Positions 35,620-47,600 of a stretch of 64,000 bases of DNA are shown piece after piece. A program made the position numbers and the translations under genes. Within the stretch, counting starts at the first letter, position 1; each line of letters starts with the position of its first letter. Source of the stretch: Holothuria scabra (Eukaryota; Echinodermata; Holothuroidea; Aspidochirotida; Holothuriidae); NCBI GenBank assembly GCA_037179385.1, contig CM074179.1, positions 2,232,001 to 2,296,000 of the forward strand. Direction: 5' to 3'. Under the pieces are notes generated by a model. The model saw only the letters and a program-made list of their open reading frames with translations, made no database searches and was not told the origin of the DNA.

Positions 35620-37978
35620 CATTACAAATCTAAATTACACAATATTTTGTTAACCTCCCATATCTCAGTATATGAAGCCCAAATTTTTTCAGTTACATTA
35701 TAAATATATAACAAGTTTTAGGTAACATCCAGCCTACCTTTTTCAACTTTTGTGAAATTTTTCCATCCATTGTGAAGCTAGCAATGATAAATTTCAGACT
35801 AAAGATCAGATAAAAGAGTAGGTATTAAAATGTCCAGTGAATGGTCTAATTAGCATCCCAAAGACACACCAACACAGACACTCTTGTCCTTATGACAATC
35901 AAGATGATGTAAAAGTTAAATTGCAAAAGGCATTGACTAATTGCAATCCATGAAATTGTAATTAATAATTGCTATTGTACACTGATGTAAACTGATGTAA
36001 ATTACTTTTCTTTTGTTCCAATTATATAAAATAGAACAGATCGGCTATAATTCCATTTACAAAGTTATATCTCCTCAATCCAAAAGAGATGGTATTTCAA
36101 TAAAATTTTCACAAATCCAGATAATGAATGATTACCAAGTTTGACATCAAACAGCTTTTATTGTAAGTACTGCAAGAAACAATTACTCCACAGTACTCGC
36201 ACAGTAATATAGAATGATTTCTCAGTCAGGATTTATGTCCGATCATTTTGTGATAGAAATTGACACCAGAAACTCATCAACAGACAACCTTGATGCCACA
36301 AAACTGTACGTGTTACTGGAAGGAGGCAACTTTCAACCAACTTATATTAACAGCACAAATCTCCAAACATGTAATCTCTCACTGAATCAAATGTAGGAAG
36401 CATAGATAGGAGTGATTAATTGCCATTAAAGTTGCCATTAAAGTTGCCATCAGCAAATGCCATCACAAGCTGCCATCAGAGAAAAAATGCACCACACCAA
36501 CTAACATCCTCTATTCATGGAATTTGCTGAGAAATTTAAACACAAGAGAAACTTCAGTTAACCAGAAAGTAAAGACTCGTTCTCAACAACACCATCCTTT
36601 TCCAAAGAGAATTGAAACACGAAGAACGCACAACTTTTCAAAATTTTACTAAGACCTGATCACAAGGTATAATTTCAAGAACATTTAAAAGGTTTGTTGC
36701 AGATACTGTGGTCCACCTTATACTTTTGATAGCTTCTAGAAATTTGCAGTGACCTAGACACCAGCACCTTGTAGAAGTGGCGTTTACGTATTTATTACCA
36801 AGGAGTGGTTATATGGAGTCTACTTGACACATTCCCCATACACTGTACTAGGGTACAACCAGCAACTTTGACGGATGAGCTGAGGTAGCACTCTACTCAG
36901 TCTGATAGAAGATCTATACAAAAATTTCAAATGGAACTATAGGATGTAGTTCAGTGTCATAATTTGCTACAAAATATGCCAGTATTTTCCCACATCAGAT
37001 AAGGATCTACTAAGCATGCTGTGATTCAGAAAGTAGTGAAATTATAATATACTTCATATGATCTATACCTATCCGAACTTAAAATTTAATAGAGCTGCTG
37101 TATAGAGTTGGTAAATTGAATATATACCATTACTACCTGCATCTTATCAACAAATTTGTTTGAGAGATAAGAAAGGTAGCACTAAAACCAAATTTACAGC
37201 TAGTTAAACGAGCTTTAACGACACAACAGACCCAATGTGTTTCGTAGGGTCAACTAGAAAGCATGGTTAAAAAATGTTTCAAATATGGTACAAGTCCAAA
37301 TTTTGTTTCAAATAAAGGTTAAACATGGTGCAAGTCCTTCTCTTAATTAAGACACCTCTTACAAAGGTATGGTGGGCATATTCCACAACCCCCACACAAA
37401 GTGAGTATAGCCTGTTGGTCTGGACAAGATGCAATGGATGGTATAAAGTTTTTAATTGTTACAAGTGTCCAGTAAGCTGTTTAATTTAGCTACTAGCATA
37501 CCTCCATGACAAGATATCCCATACTGATACTTTTTAATGTCATGTCATTTTTGCTCTCTACAAGACTCCCTTAGGTGCATGATAAATATACTGCAGGACT
37601 TGTATTTTCAGCAGTGCGAGTGTGATTGCAATCTATCACTTGCCTCAAATCACTGTGAGGATTTACACACCTTGACAGAGAATGGGACCTCAATACGTAA
37701 GAATGGGATCTCATTCAAATCTAGTGCAGTACAATAAAACAGCACACATACCACACACTTCTCAATTTCCTGAGGTGTGTCCACTTGAAGCACACTTAGT
37801 AAATGAACAACCCAAGGCCTAGTACTGTAAGAAAAAAAATGATTGAAGAGAAAGTATACAGCACTTTGTAGCACAAAGGGAACGTGGTCACATGCAGTTT
37901 TACATGCATACACAATAGTACCCTTGCCAAAATGATTAACTCTAAGTTTGATCTATGCATGATACTGTATCTTGTTAA

Positions 37979-38229
37979 CCCTTTACCATTGTCTGGGTCC
38001 TTTTGGACCCATGCGGAGAGCTCGACTGTCACCCATCTTTACTGTTTCACGCGGAGCTCGAAACTGCGAGTAGCTAACCGAAAATTCAGCCACAACAACG
38101 AGAGAGACAATAGTTTAAGGTCACAGGGTCAATGGCCTACGGAAGCCGATGCGGGGCGGGCTACGTAAGCTTTTCCGCCCACTACCGAGGCGTGCGAATA
38201 TGCCCCGATCGGAGCACAACGGTAAAGGG
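37979..38229 (+). mobile_element. piggyBac-like MITE, copy 1
   Basis: TTAA flanks both sides (37975-37978, 38230-38233). The ends CCCTTTACCATTGT and ACAACGGTAAAGGG are inverted repeats with one mismatch. TTAA plus a CCCT-type start is the signature of piggyBac-related elements. The interior is GC-rich against the AT-rich background and holds a small hairpin GGGTCC-TTTT-GGACCC at 37995-38010. No transposase. Confidence 0.85.
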
Positions 38230-38332
38230 TTAATCTAAAATATCTGCATCACTCTGCTAAAGGGTTACGTGCACACACACAGAGACAGTGGCATCAGCTT
38301 TGCAGTAAACACACTCCACAGGCTCATTTTAA

Positions 38333-38568
38333 CCCTTTACCGTTGTTTGGGTCCTTTTGGACCCATGTGGAGAGCTCGGCTGTCACCCATCTTTACTGTT
38401 TCACGCGGAGCTCGAATCTGCCAGTAGCTACCCGAAAATTTGGCCACAACAGTTTAAGGTCACAGGGCCAATGGCCTACTGAAACTGATGCGGGGCGGGC
38501 TACGTAAGCTTTTCCGCCCACTACCGAGGCACGCAAATATGCCCTGATCGGAGCACAACGGTAAAGGG
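38333..38568 (+). mobile_element. piggyBac-like MITE, copy 2
   Basis: Same family and orientation as the copy 100 bp to the left: TTAA at 38329-38332 and 38569-38572, ends CCCTTTACCGTTGT and ACAACGGTAAAGGG (perfect 14-bp inverted repeat), and the same hairpin at 38349-38364. It lacks a short block containing ACGAGAGAGACAATA found in copy 1. Confidence 0.85.
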
Positions 38569-38832
38569 TTAAGAAAGTACCGACTCTATGGAACCCTGAT
38601 CAGCAGTCTTGCATACACAAGATACATTATCTTTGCTTTGACAGTACCAGTAAAACAAAGTAACTTGGGATATCACCATACATGGTACTTCCACATAAAT
38701 CTTGCCCCTTATCATCAAACCAAGGAGGTCCCTGGAATTCACAGTTGAAATGCAAGTTTTTAACCATTTTGTACACGTACAGTATGTACCAGCAAAAAAG
38801 TTGTTGCTTCAAGCATCAATTTATTTCACCTC

Positions 38833-39150
38833 TTAAAGGCCCAATCCTCTCAGCCCAAACTTCACTTCTTATAGGGGGTAACAGAAACTCTCAATTGGCT
38901 CAGCTTTTTAGCTCAATGCTAATTCAAACAATGCAGAGTGCAAAACCTTATTTTACACAGCATTAACTGCATGCACTGAGAATGTTTTGATTATACACAT
39001 TGAGCTTTTCTATACTCACACTGAAGCATTATAAACCAAGATTATGTATGGATGAGGATGAATTTCAGACAATTGTGGGAGGCGCTTAAGTAAGACGGAC
39101 AGGAGAATTGGTGCAGTTTGTGTTTGGAGGTGAGAGAATTGGGCCTTTAA
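38833..39150 (+). mobile_element. MITE family B, full-length copy (318 bp)
   Basis: The ends TTAAAGGCCCAATCCTCTC and GAGAGAATTGGGCCTTTAA are inverted repeats matching at 18 of 19 positions. The interior has no coding capacity; AACTCTCAATTGGCTCAGC and GGATGAGGATGAATTTCAG recur in related form in other copies. Confidence 0.8.
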
Positions 39151-39806
39151 GGTTCTTGGCATCTGTATCACCACATTTTTTGTAGTTTTAAGTTGAAAAA
39201 ACAAAAAACCAGAAACTCCTTAACATGAGTCTTTTAAAGAACCAGGGTTTCTACCAGAAACTCAAAAAAAAAAAGGAGGGGGATTTATGACTACCAGACC
39301 CCAAGTCCAAATTGATGGTGCCCTTGGTGAAACTTATAGGTGGCTTCGGGGGAAAAAGCTTGCTTCAAGGCCCTTAAAGATGCAATCTGAAGGGCTTTAA
39401 CGGCTGTGTATTTATTAAGTTCAAACACTGCTGCCAAGGTACAGTATCCTCTTCTTCAAGGAGAAACCAAGATACTGACATTATTTTTTTTTTCTTTTAA
39501 GAAATAAAAAGGGGGAATATTACCCTCCTTCTGTAGAAGGGAGGCAGGTGGAAATAAAAAAAATTACCACAGTACTTCCTGGCTAGCAAACTAAATAACA
39601 TCATGGATACAATTACCATCTGAGGGAGCCCTAAATACTCTTTGTACAGACATACAGTTAGTTCTCTGTTGGTAACTCCTGTGCTATTTAGTTTGCTAGA
39701 TGCAGGTTAACAGGTGTAAGTGATGTAGGGTGTGGTAAGTGAGGAGCTTAATTTTATACAGAAACATGTGATGGACAATGAATGAAACAATAAAATAAAA
39801 GCTTAC

Positions 39807-42800
39807 GAATGTCAATGGAGGTATGCCGCAAATGCACTTCTGAAACACTGCTGCATCGTGAACTATCACATTTCTGCTAGGGAGTGGTGAGAAACCTGAC
39901 AGGTAAGTCATCTTGAAGGTCAAATAGACATTTTCATCCTGTTGTTTAGGTCTTTCCTTTACAATGGGACCTTCTTTGCCATTCATGTCTTTCAGCTCTT
40001 TACTTCTCCATGAGCCGCCCCTTCTTTTTGAGATGTATGGATGTGCACGTCCAATGATGTTGATCCCTTTCATCAATTCACCAATTTTGTCCCTCTCCCC
40101 ATTCCTTTCTCCTTTCATCATATCATCAGCAACACCATCATTTTTCTTCTTGAAAATTCTTGACGTAGTAAAGATCTTCCATGGCCCACCATAATTAGAT
40201 GTGTCCTGATTTGTGCTTTCTCTATCTTCACTTAGTCTCTGAAGAGCCTCTCTAGCTTTCAAGTGGTCAATGGGATGTGGAATAGCAGATGCTTCTGCAT
40301 CAGTCTCATGGACAATAACACTGTTGTCATTTTTTAATGTCCCAGGTAATGATTCTGTCTCTACCATATGAGTGGTTGTCAACACTTCATCTGTTGGAGG
40401 AGACAGGAACTTAATGTCATCACCTAGAGCCATGAAGTCAATCAAAGCCTGCAACCATCTGGACTTTTTGGAACTTGATATTTTAAATGCTCCATATTTT
40501 GCATCCAGTGCCAGAAGTTTCAACATCCCCTCCTTGACTCTTGACTCAGTCATGTCTGTTGCTTTCTCAGCAATAAGTAACCCTTCAGTCTCGTCATCAG
40601 ACAAGAAGGCCATCACTCTGTTATCCTCATCATTTAAAGTACCAAATGTCAGGAGGTTCCTGAGAAACTTTCCAGCCTTATGCCACTTCTTTTCTATAGA
40701 TTCAAAGGATTTCTCACTTGGATATACCAATGCATCCACTCCATCCTCAGGTGAGTCTTTTCCTGCCTCTTCAAAATTTAGATCAAGATCTACAGGTCTT
40801 CTTGGAGCAATCACCTCCCTCAGGGTGTCCAACAACCCCAACCTATCTTCTTGACATTCCAACTCACTGCCATGACCATCTACTTTTCCTTTTCTTGGAG
40901 ACAGTTTCATAAATAATTCCTTCATCTTTGAATTCTCTCCATTTTCTTTCCCTCCAGCTAGGGTTGGTTTTAAACTCAATAGGGCCTCTCTTATCCCATT
41001 GGAACTTTCTTCCTCAACATGTTCATTTTCTGCATTCCAAGATGGTAACAAAGTCCCTACAGCATCTCTCATTCTTGAAAATTCATCAGCTGTCAGGGTT
41101 GGCAGCTCTCCACTTTCTGCTAACACGGATTTCACAGTCCCTGCAGCCTCTCTAACCATGGAGCTTGATCTGACTTGCAAGTCTCTCTTCAAATCCTTCA
41201 ACCTAGGGGCAATGTTCCAGGCTTTTAGAATTTCCATGACATTTTGGCCCTCATCAGCCCCTAAATCTGCCAAATTAAGATTTGGCTTTAGTTTCTTCAA
41301 CAACCCAACCATTTTAGCAATTTCAGAGTCATCATCATTAGCCTGGCCATCTTCGTTTCTTCCAAAGTTCCAATCTGGTGCAAGGTTTTTCAGACTCTCT
41401 GACAGCTGTAACTTTTCAATACCATCTGTCACTGATGCAACTTTCTTCAAAATGAAGTCGGGCTTCAAAGTCATCAGAACATCTTCCACCTCCATTGTAT
41501 CACCATGTTCTGGTTTGTCCCAAAATTTTGGTTTCAACCCCTTCAATGCTTCTTTCACCTTCGAACTGGTTTCATTCATTTCAGCTCCTTTTTCTTCCCA
41601 CAGCATGTTCATCATATTTAAAACATCTCCCATTCCTAATTTCTCTATTGTCTCTTCAGTTTCCAATTCTCTTTTATCCTTGCTCAACTTCAGCCTCATC
41701 AATGCCTCCACAATTCTTGAGTTAGCAATCTCATCCCTACTGACAGCTTGGCTTTCTTCAACCAACTCCTGCCCACAACTTTGCTCCATCTCTGATAATC
41801 CTTGTGTTTCCCAGTCTCCTTCATTGTTCTTACTTTTACCTTCATTTAAGGTTGGTTGCCATTCTTTTACTGCATCAACCATCTTCATAACCTGTTCTCT
41901 CACATCATCTTCAAACTCTGCTCCACTCACCCTTGACGCCAAATCCGGCACCAAATCTGACATCATCTCCATCATCTTAGCAGCATCCACACAGTCTGCA
42001 GCACTTTCAAGAGAAAGTTGTTCCTCAGGTGTAAAAAGTGCTTTGACCCTTCTTATCTTCTGCCTTGCTATGTCATTTTCTTTGGAACTAGTTGGGGCAC
42101 AAGTTGTACTGCCATTTTCTTCTCTTGATCTCAATCGGGACAAGACCACCCCTCTAAGTTCTGATTGTGAGGTGGTGGTGTTTTTGTCCTTCTTGACAAC
42201 TGATTTTGCAAGTTCTTTACCACTCTGTGCAATGTCCGCTACAACACCTGCTGCTTGATCTCCAAACTGCTCGAGTCTCTTCTTTACCCCAAACAAATGT
42301 AATTTGGATGGGGAATAATGACCATCCCTTCCAGAAATGTCATGAATGGTCTCATTACTTTTAACATCATTTGCACTAGGAAGGCACGCAGGATGAAACT
42401 GTTTTTCATTTGATGTCTTCAGTCGGATGTACACCGTCTCACTTTTTACATTACCCCCAGCACTCCTCCAGACCTGCCCCTCATCACCAATCTCTGAAAC
42501 TTGACAATTTTGTAAATCTGCATGTTCCTCATATGCAACATCACCATTCAAGTCCACAAACTCTAAGTGTTGCACTCCTTCTATTCCGTGGTCACCCTTA
42601 GGTTTGTGGGAGGTCACATCTCTAGTATCCCCATCAGTGACAGAACTGACCATCCCATCACTGACAGAACTGACCATCCCATCAGAGACAGAACTGACCA
42701 TCCTATCATCTTCACCGATGGGCACACCATCTGATTGCTCCTCAATAACTGGTGGAACCAATGTTAGAGTAATACTTGAAGTTTGTATTCCTCCATGGTC

Positions 42801-45452
42801 CATATCACAACTTGTAGTAAATTTACCATTCTCTAATTTTTGTCCCTGTATCATGTCCTTGGCTGACTCTCCATCTTGTCCCAATCGTCTCAAGAGTTCT
42901 CTGACCCTTTCTGATTTGAATGTGCCATTTTGCCTCTCTTCATTGTTGCCAAACACAATCGACCTTATATCAACATTTTCCTCAATATTGCCTTTCATAG
43001 CTTCCCTGATTTTACTTTTAAGATACTCAGCACGTGAAGGAAATCCAAAATACTCATTTGTAATACTTTCAGAAATTTGTTTTACAGCATCACCATCCTT
43101 TGCCACACTCTGTTGGTTATCATCATCCCTAAACATCCTCTCACCACCATCCATTGGTTCTGTCATTTCACACTCTAGTATTTCTTGGTCTTTGAAATCA
43201 GAAAGTTGGCCATCTTTAGATTTCTGTGGCATATCCTCTTTGTAACTGGGTCTTTGTGACATTTTTTGCCGTTCTTGTTCCATTGAAATCACTTTTTCAC
43301 CACTGTTCAAAATTAACTCCTGAGTCCGGTCAATGTCCACAACATTATCACACACTTCCATTTCTTGACGACTGAGTCTCAATGGTTTCAAGGTTAGAGT
43401 GATACTAGTTTGTTTCAATTTTTGTTCCATCTCAACCGCATTCTCCTTCCTTTTGTCAGAAGATTCCTCCCATTCTTCCATAGCAACCTCTCTATACTCT
43501 GCGATCACTTGTTCAGACTGACAAAGAACTTCTTCATCAATGCATCCCCTCTGTGACTTTAATGTGATGTCAATCTCTGAATGTTTCATTTCTTGCCCAG
43601 TCTCAACCTCTTTGACATCTCTTTCATGAACATTCTCCTTGTTTTCCTCATTATCAACATTTTCATTACTATCCAAGACATCAGACAATGCCAACTTCCT
43701 ACCCTCCACATCCACATTTTCACTACTGCATCTCATCTGTGATTTCAATGTAATGGTGATTGCTGTTTGTTTCAGTCCCAGTCCCCCCTGCACTCCACTA
43801 TGCTCCCCCCCAGTTTCAAAATCATTCTCCCCATGAACATCATCATCTTCTGCAAAATTTTCTGCCTCATTTACAGACTGATTAATCAATTCTGTGTGTT
43901 CTATATTTGGTGGTCCTGCCTCATCATCCTCATTCATTTCAAGATCTGTCTCACAGCTATCACTCTGCCTTTCTTCCTCACTGGCATTCCCATTGACCTC
44001 CTGAAATGAGGGCAGTATACTGATATCCTCATTGCCAACAGTTTTATCTGTATCACCAACATTTCCACTAGCCGATTTCAAATTAATAAACAATGACTTA
44101 CTTTTGACAGGTTGGACAATTCTCTCTATCATGTTACAATCAATCTGCTGACTGTCAGGGTAAGGAGAGGACAAGCAAACTTCTGCATCTTGTCTTTCAA
44201 CATGTGAATTGTCAAAAGAAACCCAGGAGCTACATCTTAATTGATCTGCATCTTTTACCAAATGAAGCTGTTCTTTTTGCCTCTCACCTCTCTCTGTCAC
44301 ATCATTAACCTCCTCAACAAATTTCTCCCCTGAAGACCCTGCTTCTATTTTTTCCTTTCCATGAGAATTAATAACAACATTAAGTTGTGATACCTGCACA
44401 CTATCATGTACAAAATCATCACTCCCTTTATCTCCAGTTTCAACATAAAGTACGCCCTCACTCTCTAAGCTTGACAGCATCATTTTGCCATTTACTTCTT
44501 CCTCTTGATCAACATACTTTTCATGTGCCTCAACTTCCTCATAGTACTTCCCTGTTTGTAATGTCACCATATTCTGCATTCTGGTGCTATTCACTGGGTA
44601 ACCATTTACCTCAGGGTCTTTTACTTGAACATAAAAGATGTAATCCTTCAAAGCAATATCATTTTCAGCATCTTCAGACAGCGTCTCACTTTCTCTGGAT
44701 GGGGGCGCTATTTCAGTGCGACTACTTTCCAAATCATAATTAACAAGGACAGTAGTTTGAGAATTGCTTGCAGCCAAAAATTCTTTCCATGAGCTGCTTT
44801 GTAATTCCTCAACAGACTTAATGGAGGGCACAAGTACCTCCTCATCTACAGGATAAGGGTGTGGTGGCTCCTGGGGGGCAATGGTAGTAGATGAACCAAC
44901 ATGAATGCATACTTCACTGTATTTTGACTCACCAACATTGTTGTCACTTGCAAGGTCTTCATTCATATTTGGTGCTGATGTCACCTTCAACTCTATTTCA
45001 TTTTGAAATGCTGCCCTCTGTTCTATACCCTCTTCTATCCAAAAATCCTGCTGATTCTCTATCCATTCACTCTTGCCACATTTTCTTCCTCTCAAAGGTG
45101 ACGACGGTTCCTTCAAAACTACCAAAGAATTCCATCCATTCATTGAATCTTTCCCCATGTGAAAACTATTTTCACTGGCTGTGCTAAACTTTTTGGGTGT
45201 CTTCAGATTAATATAAACAGACTTGCTCCGGAAATTACCAATCACACCTGTTTCACTCGCCTGTCCACCTGGCTCAAATGAGGATAACATACTAGCAACC
45301 CCATCATTCTCCTCGAATCTCTCAGAAATGTACATCATTTCATCCACACCATGTTCTGAACTGCTACCTGGCTGTGATATTTTACCAGCGGCAACAGTAA
45401 CCGAAGGTTTTAAAGTCAAATAAACCTGACTTTGCTTCATGTCAGCAGGCAT
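39807..45452 (-). CDS. Giant coding exon (1,882 codons) of an unrecognised repeat-containing acidic protein
   Basis: Open for 5,646 nt on the minus strand. The ATG at 45452 has A at -3 and an in-frame TAA four codons upstream (45464-45462); a second ATG follows at 45440. The frame stays open a little beyond 39807, but the donor there (TTC then GTAAGC) ends in phase 0 and matches the phase-0 acceptor at 32208. I know no family match. Visible features: nine copies of a motif like SVYINLKT or ITLTLKP (near residues 10, 79, 454, 565, 627, 684, 894, 1007, 1842); three 8-residue repeats DGMVSSVS at about 916-940; a Lys-rich helical stretch 1046-1090; an array of ALxxLKP-type helices at 1185-1520; and a possibly folded part at 1575-1690. 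There is no signal peptide or membrane segment inside the exon, so a cytosolic or nuclear scaffold is likely, by inference. An AG directly precedes the ATG, so an upstream splice junction is possible, but the pyrimidine tract there is poor. Confidence 0.9.
42631..42705 (-). repeat. 24-bp coding tandem repeat (DGMVSSVS x3)
   Basis: Three 24-bp units around GACAGAACTGACCATCCCAT in the giant exon encode DRMVSSVS, DGMVSSVS and DGMVSSVT. The near identity of the copies indicates recent duplication. Confidence 0.9.
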
Positions 45453-47362
45453 CTTTATTAATTATAACAATTATTCCAAGTCAAAGAGGATTCTCCTTCT
45501 CCAATTTTACTGTGTTTTTATCTTTTTCTGTTCTGTTTTACTCTCAAGAGGTGCAAATTGTACCTAGTTGAACTTCTCTTACAATCCTATGTGACGCACA
45601 CTAAATATATGTTCTATTTTCTCAGTCTTACAGAACAAAGAACAGCTAGTACAACAAGTCAAGAGTGTGATAAATGCAGGTTTAACTCTTTAGCTCAGCA
45701 AAACTTAGGTTCAAAATACTAATAAAGAGATACTGTACTGTGGCTAAAACGAATGCCTTTAAACTTTGTACTTTATGGCAGGGAAATATCAAGATGCTGG
45801 AAATCCACAGAAAAATTGAGGACACTATATCAGAGAACAATACCACAAGTTCAGAATAACACTCAAATGTAGGTTGCACACAGTCAAAAATATTTCACAC
45901 TGAGAATGTCCAGACTTGATTTGTATCACACAGGTAGCAAATAACTTCTCTACTTGAACAAATATTCCTTCCAAAATTGAAGAAAAGGTTCCAGAAATAA
46001 GAAGTTTGTTATTTCCTTTAAAGCAATAACATGCATGCTCTGCTAAATACTCTGGCTCTTAAAACAGTTTCTCAAATCAGTTGCTCAGAAATCAAAACAT
46101 GCAGAATACAACTAGGGCAATCCAAAAATGCAGTGGATTCTCTGTCTACAACAACAGTGAAATGTGTTGAGCAATAGGAAGTCTCAGTCCTAATAACTAA
46201 CACACTACTAAAAGTCCATCTATTCAAGGAGAGGTCCATTCATTTAGGACACATCTTGACCATGCCATTATCTTTTGTTCCTATTATATTTTACAAATGC
46301 CACACTATACACTAACAATAGACCTTTACTGTAACTGCCTATTGACCTCATCCCTCTGTCTCTAATCTCCCGCCCTTTTGCTTGTTGCTCTTCTTTTTAA
46401 TCCTTTTACATCCCAATCTCTTCATTCAATAAAGAAATTGCCAATTGAAGAGTTCCCATGACAATTCAAGGTGGAGAAAACTTGAACTAGCAGGTCCCTT
46501 GATTAACAATAAGCTCCTCTGAAATGATCCTAGATGAATCCTTAACTGGAATGGTTGAATACAAAAGCATTCAATTGTTGTAGGTATTGTCAAGGAATGG
46601 GAGGTCTAAAGCAGATCAATTAAATCCAGACATCAACAGACTTACTGTTAATTTGACATCTTAAATCAAAAGTGCAAGGGCCACATCAAACAGATATGGA
46701 GTAGATGATTGCAGTAAAATGTTCATTTTGTTCTATAAGAACAAATTCATCAAGGGTATAGAGTTAGATGAGGCTTTACAGCTCAGTTTCTAACCACCTT
46801 CATTAAATGACCATTAAAAAGTCTTCTGAAAATTTTACAAGTACGCAAAGATGTAACACAAGATGCTCAATCAGCTTTTTCCTTTTTAAGCATGACTCGC
46901 TCATAATGCTTACCAAATAACATGTAATTCTTTCTTTACAAAAACTAGTCTGCATTCAGATCTAGTCTGTCTGCTGCCCCCAATAAGTCAAATGAAGTAT
47001 GGAAATATGAAGAGGTGTTCACTGCAAGTAAAATCAAATGTATTCAATTGCAAGCATCAGTTTCAACCAATTCTATTCTATGAAAGTCTTTGTAAATATC
47101 AAAAGATGGCAGATAGTTCTAACTAAGACATTATCTTGGTATAGTGAGGCTGTCAATCTATTAAAGGAAAGTGAAAGTATCTTGAAATACTGATGACACA
47201 CTCACACTGTCCAGCTACTACTACACATAGTATTACATACTTGGGACTGTGCATTACCTCAATGGAGTGCAATACTGATGCCTGATGCACCAAACCAAGG
47301 TGCAGTCCCTCATCCCCTTCCTCTCCCCCTCCCCCCCCCCCCCCAAAAAAAAAAAATAAGAA
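45453..47362. other. Upstream flank of the giant exon (5' leader or intron)
   Basis: No convincing exon was found. The first 100 bases probably hold 5' leader or an intron end. A fragment of the S1 repeat lies near 46757-46800, and a C-run followed by an A-run sits at 47325-47356. No promoter could be located. Confidence 0.4.
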
Positions 47363-47600
47363 ACTTATTTTGAAGCAAAAGCTAAATCTCACAATTTTTC
47401 TTCTTTTTTCTTTTCAAAGTATCTTTCATGATAGCACTTCAGTATTGCAAATTCAAGGCAAGGTAAACCAAGCAGTTACTCCTAGGAAATATTACATTTG
47501 AGGAAAAAATATTGTCACATGACTCTCAAGAGCCAATCAAAAAACAGGACAGTTTACTATAATACTACTTCTAGTTGGGGTGACTGAAATTTCCCTTTAA
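47363..47600 (-). mobile_element. MITE family A copy (reverse)
   Basis: Reverse-oriented family A blocks (AAGGTAAACCAAGCAGTTAC, TTGTCACATGACTCTCAAGA, GGGGTGACTG) end in CCCTTTAA. The left end is replaced by the C/A homopolymer tract at 47325-47356. Confidence 0.65.

Larger units (their letters stand above)
32209..39806. other. 7.6-kb intron with MITEs
   Basis: Contains repeat R3, a family A MITE with flanking direct repeats, two piggyBac-like MITEs, a full family B MITE and a possible cassette exon (32605-32652). No other coding sequence was seen. Confidence 0.5.

Noticed and set aside
38041..38200. CpG-rich patch as a promoter island
   Set aside because: The GC-rich sequence is the body of a TTAA-flanked MITE, repeated 350 bp further right, so it is not locus-specific.
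40999..42258. Plus-strand 419-codon open frame
   Set aside because: Antisense to the giant exon, with low-complexity Ser/Leu composition and no family features; the minus-strand frame is far longer and joins other exons in phase.
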